Shown: positions 57,640 to 62,959 of the stretch, piece after piece
Numbering within the stretch: the first letter of the stretch is position 1
How the letters are laid out: each line of letters opens with the position of its first letter
DNA from: Cephalothrix spiralis
Taxonomy: Eukaryota; Nemertea; Palaeonemertea; Archinemertea; Cephalotrichidae
Length of the DNA: 62,959 nt
Direction: 5' to 3'
NCBI GenBank assembly: GCA_032353305.1
Contig: JAUCNG010000013.1
Span: 1-62,959 of the forward strand
Made by a program: the position numbers and the translations under genes
Notes under the pieces: generated by a model
What the model saw: the letters and a program-made list of their open reading frames with translations, nothing else
Told to the model about the DNA's origin: nothing
The model's database searches: none

Positions 57640-57657
57640 TGTATTCTCTTTTTAGAC

Positions 57658-58632
57658 ATGAACTTTGTAAGAGATACGATTCAGTGTCTTGTTAATATAC
57701 AAAAATCATTTGATCGGGCTCATATACAGACTTTAGCAGACGCATATGATTGGTTTAACCCATATAATGATGGGGAAGAGGACGATGAATCGTTAGACAT
57801 GTTTGATTTGAGCGATGTTCGTTCCATACTAATGACGGATTGTATACGTGAGAAAGTGATCCGATTACAGGCCATGGACTTGGCCAAATCGAGAATTTAC
57901 ATTACAAACACCTATAAAATGTTACGAGATATGAAAAAGAATCACGGAGAAGCCGTTCACTTTGTCAAACTACTTGCTACTAAACAACTTGAAAAGCAGT
58001 CGGATTATTCTAGTCTGAAGGATTGTTGGCAAAACTATCAAATTGTGACTGATATAGACGATGCGGGTGAAAAGAAAGAATGTAACAAAACTACGGTAAG
58101 TGATCAGTATAGAGCTAGAGGAAAGGAGATGTGGGATGACGAATTCAACTTAATACTAAATAAACTAATACCTTTACCAGACAACTTACAATCAACGTCT
58201 AGGAAAATAGGCCAGCTTGTACATGATAGAAAGAAAAAACTGGCTATAACTCAACTCTGTCACGCAGGTCAGCAGCATATGACCAAAATAGATATTGATG
58301 CTGCTTTGACGATGTCTACAAATGAAGAAGAGTGTCAAAATAATAGCTGTGATACAACATCAACATCTTGCGGTGGAAGGGACGAAAGAATGTCAGATAC
58401 AAGCGTTTTAGAATTGAATGGTAAAAAAGTACGTTTACCTAATGTACCGATACCAGTTCACATTCTGCCCGAATCATCTAAACGTTCTGTTGTTGAAAAC
58501 ATTAACACTTCAGCGCCTCCGTTTATGGGAGTTGGAAGTGTTCGAAAACAGACACAGAGAAAGGTAAACCCTAACACCCGATACAAAAGCCATGCATCTC
58601 CATTAATGAACACGCAAGGTAATATGCAATAG
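57658..58632 (+). CDS. Unknown 324-residue protein
   Basis: Starts at an ATG at 57658, 18 bases from the divergent start at 57639. The N-terminal half is helical and charged with an acidic EEDDESLDMFDLSD near residue 45. A C-terminal Ser/Thr/Cys-rich disordered stretch precedes a short Pro-rich conserved-looking segment (VRLPNVPIPVHILP) and a basic tail. No membrane segment or signal peptide is visible. It is the first of three plus-strand genes read in series. Confidence 0.85.
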   Translation: MNFVRDTIQCLVNIQKSFDRAHIQTLADAYDWFNPYNDGEEDDESLDMFDLSDVRSILMTDCIREKVIRLQAMDLAKSRIYITNTYKMLRDMKKNHGEAVHFVKLLATKQLEKQSDYSSLKDCWQNYQIVTDIDDAGEKKECNKTTVSDQYRARGKEMWDDEFNLILNKLIPLPDNLQSTSRKIGQLVHDRKKKLAITQLCHAGQQHMTKIDIDAALTMSTNEEECQNNSCDTTSTSCGGRDERMSDTSVLELNGKKVRLPNVPIPVHILPESSKRSVVENINTSAPPFMGVGSVRKQTQRKVNPNTRYKSHASPLMNTQGNMQ

Positions 58633-58649
58633 ACCCTACTACAACCTCT

Positions 58650-60497
58650 ATGAAGAATATGGTGTTTTTCATTTATAATGTTGAACAAAATTTAACTCTT
58701 TCGAAATACGACGTTCTAACAGGATGTGTTGAAAAGGTTACAAAAGATCAACTCCCCAAAGATGACAATAAGAAAAATAAGTCGACTTTAAAAAAGATAT
58801 CTAATTTGTCCAATTTTGTTTTCAAATTGCCACCTTCAAGTGATTATAGATTTTTGTCAGATTCTGACCTTCCAAAAGACAATATAAAAATACAGAGATT
58901 AAACTTTGACATATATGACTTTGAGACCGATGAATTATCCACTGATAAACTAAAATCCCTATACTGTCAACCTGGTCTAATTGTTCTGATAAGGTTCATT
59001 TCTACTTCGCAATTTAAAATTTTTGCAAAAAAAATGAAATGGGAACATATGGTGAAACAATTCCATTACGATTTATGTACTAGCGAATTAACGACAGTAG
59101 AAAGTAGAAATTTCTTGTTCACCGTTATAGAAGGCAACGAAAATTTGATTTCAAATGGCCCTCACGTATTTTTTGATGAAAACCCTTTAGAATGGTGGGT
59201 TCAATGTGCCAATTCCAATTTACTTTGTTGGATAAACACATTAGAACCAACACACCTAGTCGCAATGCAAAGCGAGTGTTCCAAAAACGACAAGGACCTA
59301 ATCAGGTTTCTCTACAACATCTACAATAATTCTGATGATTCAGATGACGACTGTGCGAATGAACACGAATGTCCTGTTTCTAAAAGACGAAAAACCGATA
59401 CGAATACATCTAACAGACACATTATGAAGAACACGAATTTATCTAAAGTCACGATCGAAACCAGAATGACCAAGTCCAAAAAGAGTCTACAACTTTACAA
59501 ACTGAAGGAATTCCCTTGGGATATTTCACGCAATATGAACAGAACAGACAATGTATGGTTGAATGCTTGGATTCATAGAGAAAACGTTGTAGTCGCACTG
59601 TTGAAATTTGTACTTAACAAAATCGGTCAATCCGTACAAGTTGATGATGATATCGTAATATTGGACAAGAAGAGGGCCGTTTTTATACTGGAACGGGATA
59701 CAAATAATACTCTAACACAAAAGGAGTTGACAAAAGCCAGACTCGAATTCGTGTTACAATTAAACGATCGTGAACGTAACGTTTGGTTTACTTGCCTGGG
59801 CATTACACGTATTTTTACCTTGGATGCTGAATGCTTGATTCCTGAAACATTTCAGCAGCCACCACTTTTAAGCACTCACGAAGCTTCTCTGTTACCCGAA
59901 TACGTGGTTGAATTTCTAACAGAACTCTATAAACCGGACACGTTCAGAGATTTTGTGCGAGATGTTTTGGGTGAGCTCGAGAACGCGGTTTCGATAACTC
60001 AAAAGAAAAAGTTGGAAATCATTACAAAATATGCAAAACAGATATTCAACGGTTCTCTATATGTTGGTCCAGAAGAAAATCTGACAAAGGACGTTGGTGC
60101 AATAGAAGACGAAGAGATGGACCCCAATCACAGTGGAGACGATGAATATGACATGCTTTTACATTTCATCGACAAGTTAACATGTAGAATAGCATGCATC
60201 GTTGAAAAACATAACTCGGAAAACATGCGCGAAAAGAATGAACTGAAAACAAGTACAAAACACTGCAAAAACACCAAACACGGTTTAAACGAAGCCAAAG
60301 GAGACAGTACAAACTTTGCATCTGGTACATTGGGATCAGCACCAACGCACAAAAATTACTGTTTGTTACGACTAGACACGGCTTATACATTATTTCTATG
60401 TGAATCAGTAAAAGATATAAATAATGCCTCTTTGATGCGCCTCGTAGACATCGTGTTTGGTGATGCAAATATCATAGACAATTCTAATTTATCGTAG
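58650..60497 (+). CDS. Unknown 615-residue protein with a nuclear-type signal
   Basis: Starts at an ATG at 58650, 17 bases after the previous stop. An acidic patch (SDDSDDDCANEHE) is followed by a basic SKRRK near residue 247, a possible nuclear localisation signal. N-terminal and central parts are mixed alpha/beta; two Trp-containing motifs (LEWWVQC, FPWDISRN) look structural. The C-terminal third contains a charged disordered stretch. No enzyme motif is recognised. Its stop is one base before the next gene's ATG. Confidence 0.88.
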   Translation: MKNMVFFIYNVEQNLTLSKYDVLTGCVEKVTKDQLPKDDNKKNKSTLKKISNLSNFVFKLPPSSDYRFLSDSDLPKDNIKIQRLNFDIYDFETDELSTDKLKSLYCQPGLIVLIRFISTSQFKIFAKKMKWEHMVKQFHYDLCTSELTTVESRNFLFTVIEGNENLISNGPHVFFDENPLEWWVQCANSNLLCWINTLEPTHLVAMQSECSKNDKDLIRFLYNIYNNSDDSDDDCANEHECPVSKRRKTDTNTSNRHIMKNTNLSKVTIETRMTKSKKSLQLYKLKEFPWDISRNMNRTDNVWLNAWIHRENVVVALLKFVLNKIGQSVQVDDDIVILDKKRAVFILERDTNNTLTQKELTKARLEFVLQLNDRERNVWFTCLGITRIFTLDAECLIPETFQQPPLLSTHEASLLPEYVVEFLTELYKPDTFRDFVRDVLGELENAVSITQKKKLEIITKYAKQIFNGSLYVGPEENLTKDVGAIEDEEMDPNHSGDDEYDMLLHFIDKLTCRIACIVEKHNSENMREKNELKTSTKHCKNTKHGLNEAKGDSTNFASGTLGSAPTHKNYCLLRLDTAYTLFLCESVKDINNASLMRLVDIVFGDANIIDNSNLS

Positions 60498-60498
60498 A

Positions 60499-62034
60499 AT
60501 GAACGTTTTTGAGGGTAGCGATATCGACACTTTAATGAAATTCAAAGAACTTGAAAAATCCCAAATGACAGTGGGGACCATGCCAGGACTGGAAACTGAC
60601 ATAGCCGCCAGGGATTTGATTAATTCCATGATGAAAGAAAGTGTAAAATTCACCAGTAACACTTCGAATGGAAACATGGAAAACATCAACGCGGTAAAAG
60701 ACATCCACGAACGCATTACTCAATTCATGCGGACTAATGAAACAGACGTTTTGATAGCTCCATCTCGTTTAACTGGAATCGGACTTAGGCCAGGTGGTGT
60801 AGCATCTATTGTCGAAGCTACACACGAATTTGCCATGTCCGAGATTACAAGAAAACATTCCAAAAACACAACCAACATCGACCCTCAAACAACAAAATGG
60901 GCAAAAAACACTTTATTCAATGCCTTATGGATTAATTCTGTAGGTGCCCCTACATCAGATGTTATATGTGACGTTTTTGGCGTTTTTAACGAAGAGTACT
61001 TCAGACCCGAATTGAATAAAACCGCTTCGACAGCTTTAGAAGAGACAGTCAATAGAGAACAACAAGCGGATAAAATATCCAAGGTAAACGATGAAACCTG
61101 TCAATCAAATATGGTTAAACGTGAACATGTGCATGCTCTGGTTAACAAGATACGGACAAACCATTCCATAAACGAAAGCACCAAATCTGTAAATGGTGAA
61201 CGGTTTGTCGATTTTAAGTTAGAACAGAGAATGGCATACTGTCCAAAATCGCCGAATGTCGAAAAGCTTTTATCTGAAGCATGTTTGTGTGTAGTCGAAC
61301 CCGATGCAACTAGGACCATGTTTGACGAATACAAACAGGCTGACGGTGTTAAGGTAATAGACATAGACAGTATATTATCAGAAGAACATAAATCCAAATG
61401 TATAAGCGATACGGAGTTGGCAATGAGTGGCAAGCCTATAAACGTGGAAAAATATCGCTGTGCGATAATGCGACATGTTCATCAACTTTGCTTACCCAAA
61501 CGATTTGTCTTACCCGGAACAGATTCCTCGCCTTTGTTCGATGTTGTGTTCAATACCATTATGGGGTTCAACGGTTCCACTATCAAATACTTATCGGCTA
61601 TGAATTTGCTCACGAATTTTAAAAGTATCAATGGTTCAGATGACACTTTGAGAATTATCAAAGATATTGAAAACGAGTGTTTGAATGCTACCAATCAACC
61701 AAGCCCAGGATTTCAGGACTCTGAGAATCGTGCTTATAAATTCCGTTTACTTTATACAAAAATGACAATGTTTGTTACATGGTTAACTCTATTCAACATA
61801 TTACAACCATACGGTACTGAAAATAGATGGGCTGTGGGATACCTTGACCGATTCGACTCTTTAAACGATGAAGATGTGAAAGCAGATTGGAATGGACCCG
61901 GAAAGGATTGCGTAAAAATGAATAAAAACACGATATATTTTAAGAATAATAAATTTTTTGCATGTAATGGACATAAAAAGTTGTACACGTCGAAATGTTA
62001 TAAGTTATTAGTTACTAACTTGTCAAAACGCTAA
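60499..62034 (+). CDS. Unknown 511-residue protein
   Basis: Starts at an ATG at 60499, directly after the TAG of the preceding gene, so the two are probably on one transcript. The sequence is largely helical. A Gly/Pro-containing segment near residue 95 (TGIGLRPGGVAS) and a C-terminal aromatic region (WLTLFNILQPYG) stand out. No signal peptide, zinc cluster or nucleotide-binding motif was found. The stop codon is part of an AATAAA. Confidence 0.88.
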   Translation: MNVFEGSDIDTLMKFKELEKSQMTVGTMPGLETDIAARDLINSMMKESVKFTSNTSNGNMENINAVKDIHERITQFMRTNETDVLIAPSRLTGIGLRPGGVASIVEATHEFAMSEITRKHSKNTTNIDPQTTKWAKNTLFNALWINSVGAPTSDVICDVFGVFNEEYFRPELNKTASTALEETVNREQQADKISKVNDETCQSNMVKREHVHALVNKIRTNHSINESTKSVNGERFVDFKLEQRMAYCPKSPNVEKLLSEACLCVVEPDATRTMFDEYKQADGVKVIDIDSILSEEHKSKCISDTELAMSGKPINVEKYRCAIMRHVHQLCLPKRFVLPGTDSSPLFDVVFNTIMGFNGSTIKYLSAMNLLTNFKSINGSDDTLRIIKDIENECLNATNQPSPGFQDSENRAYKFRLLYTKMTMFVTWLTLFNILQPYGTENRWAVGYLDRFDSLNDEDVKADWNGPGKDCVKMNKNTIYFKNNKFFACNGHKKLYTSKCYKLLVTNLSKR

Positions 62035-62038
62035 TAAA
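62033..62038 (+). terminator. Polyadenylation signal overlapping the stop of the 511-residue gene
   Basis: AATAAA contains the last two bases of the TAA stop at 62032-62034. It probably ends the transcripts of the three plus-strand genes 57658-62034. Confidence 0.6.
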
Positions 62039-62077
62039 GTTCTGTGATAATAATTCTTGTATTGAGTTGTTTCATTT

Positions 62078-62959
62078 CTAGTCATCTTCTCCATTATCCA
62101 TCATCATACTGTCTTTGAATTTTACAGTCGATTCACGGTTAGAAGAACGACTAGTCCTCTTTTTGTTACTGCGTTTTTTATCTTTAGCACCAGAAGTATC
62201 CATATCCACGGAATAATTGCTCTTCCCCACATTTTCTTCAACACCGACGGTCGTTTGTTCATTTTCACTAATTTCGTTAGGAATTGGTGATGGTGTTAAA
62301 GACCTTTCATCGTCTTCTTTTCCAACCACACCAACTGTACCAACACTATAACTTTCATCGCCGTTCTCGTCTTGTATAATTACAAAACTTTCCATACTAG
62401 TAGGTCCACTTTCGGGAGGCTCTCTTGACAAAGATAGCCTTTCTCTTTCTTCAGCGTCTTGGCGTTCCTTTTCAAGCTTTCGCATCCCCATTTCGCGTTT
62501 AGCTTCCATATAGTCGTTCAGTGCATATTGGTATTCGTTATTGTGATCATCTATCACTTTTTCTATGACGTTTGAGAAGTCATCGATTAAGGTGGATATT
62601 TTGTTATCGGTACGGCGTAAAATCTCGTCGAAATTATTATAGAGGCTATTCATTTGATTATCCATGTTCTTCAACTTGGCATCATGATCCATTGAAAATG
62701 ATAATTGTTCGGAACTAGCATTGCTTACCAGTTCATGTTTACCGTTCGAATCCAAATTTCTACGTTTAGTATTAAATTGAACGGTTTTTCTGGCAAAGTA
62801 AGACACATCAGAAACCTCTTCTAGTATGATCTTTTTCAATTCTTGTAAAATGTTTAAAACTTCCATTTTATTATTCGTTATAATGATCTCGTGTTTATCA
62901 ATAAGATGTTCTTCTATTGTGGTAACTTCTTCTTGTAGTTTATTTTGAATTCTGTCTAG
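62078..62959 (-). CDS. Coiled-coil protein, 5' end beyond the window
   Basis: The minus-strand frame is open to the window edge. An ATG at 62866 would give 262 residues, but 31 further codons upstream to 62959 have no stop and read as charged coiled coil (NKLQEEVTTIEEHL), so the true start is probably outside. Visible parts are a coiled coil over about the first 160 codons, an acidic Ser/Pro middle (SLTPSPIPNE) and a basic Ser-rich C-terminus (KKRSNKKRTSRSS) with an acidic end. There is no membrane segment. It could be a tegument or scaffold-like protein; the function is unknown. Confidence 0.8.
   Translation of the reverse strand, partial: LDRIQNKLQEEVTTIEEHLIDKHEIIITNNKMEVLNILQELKKIILEEVSDVSYFARKTVQFNTKRRNLDSNGKHELVSNASSEQLSFSMDHDAKLKNMDNQMNSLYNNFDEILRRTDNKISTLIDDFSNVIEKVIDDHNNEYQYALNDYMEAKREMGMRKLEKERQDAEERERLSLSREPPESGPTSMESFVIIQDENGDESYSVGTVGVVGKEDDERSLTPSPIPNEISENEQTTVGVEENVGKSNYSVDMDTSGAKDKKRSNKKRTSRSSNRESTVKFKDSMMMDNGEDD

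Noticed and set aside
1-62959. tRNA, rRNA, CRISPR arrays, insertion sequences, DNA polymerase, SF1 helicase
   Set aside because: I looked for cloverleaf-like sequences, spaced repeats, transposase motifs, polymerase YGDTDS-type and helicase Walker motifs, and found none.

Overview
The window looks like part of the genome of a large double-stranded DNA virus of the order Herpesvirales, closest in style to the Malacoherpesviridae (herpesviruses of molluscs and other marine invertebrates). The main evidence is a herpes-type terminase ATPase/nuclease split by an intron, a UL52-type primase, a 1342-residue protein of major-capsid size followed by a co-oriented capsid-like block, several enveloped-virus glycoproteins, and dense A+T-rich coding on both strands with eukaryotic signals (TATA boxes, GT-AG intron, AATAAA sites). 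No tRNA, rRNA, CRISPR or bacterial-style operon signal was seen. Most proteins were not recognisable by eye; functions given as candidates rest on motifs or gene order. No database search was run.

Layout. 1-7.2 kb: a small acidic protein, a repeat-bearing promoter and a 2014-residue zinc-cluster protein. 7.2-9.7 kb: a furin-site fusion-glycoprotein-like protein on the minus strand. 9.7-17.5 kb: terminase large subunit in two exons; its 4.86-kb intron carries four minus-strand genes, recalling the UL15/UL16/UL17 arrangement of vertebrate herpesviruses. 17.6-19.1 kb: an SR-rich, possibly RNA-binding protein. 19.1-19.8 kb: a candidate adenain/Ulp1-like cysteine protease. 20.1-30.1 kb: a minus-strand block with two small genes, a portal candidate, two triplex candidates and the major capsid candidate. 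30.3-31.5 kb: a small gene broken by two frame changes and a 263-residue protein. 31.5-35.8 kb: primase. 35.9-38.9 kb: three unknown proteins, two of them with overlapping divergent start codons. 39-48.8 kb: a large glycoprotein, a seven-segment membrane protein, a 1346-residue unknown and a small membrane protein. 48.9-54.1 kb: a 1002-residue unknown and a second fusion-glycoprotein-like protein. 54.1-62.96 kb: a small gene between duplicated promoter-like repeats, a terminase-small-subunit candidate, three plus-strand unknowns and a coiled-coil gene running off the window.

Together the window appears to hold much of the DNA packaging and capsid machinery (terminase, portal candidate, capsid candidates), one replication enzyme (primase), and an envelope set (two paralogous fusion-protein-like genes, a 1202-residue glycoprotein, a multispanning protein and small membrane proteins). 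DNA polymerase, helicase and nucleotide-metabolism genes were not found here. Genes are packed tightly: many neighbours overlap by a few bases, several divergent pairs are separated by 25 bases or fewer, and some stop codons are embedded in the polyadenylation signal.
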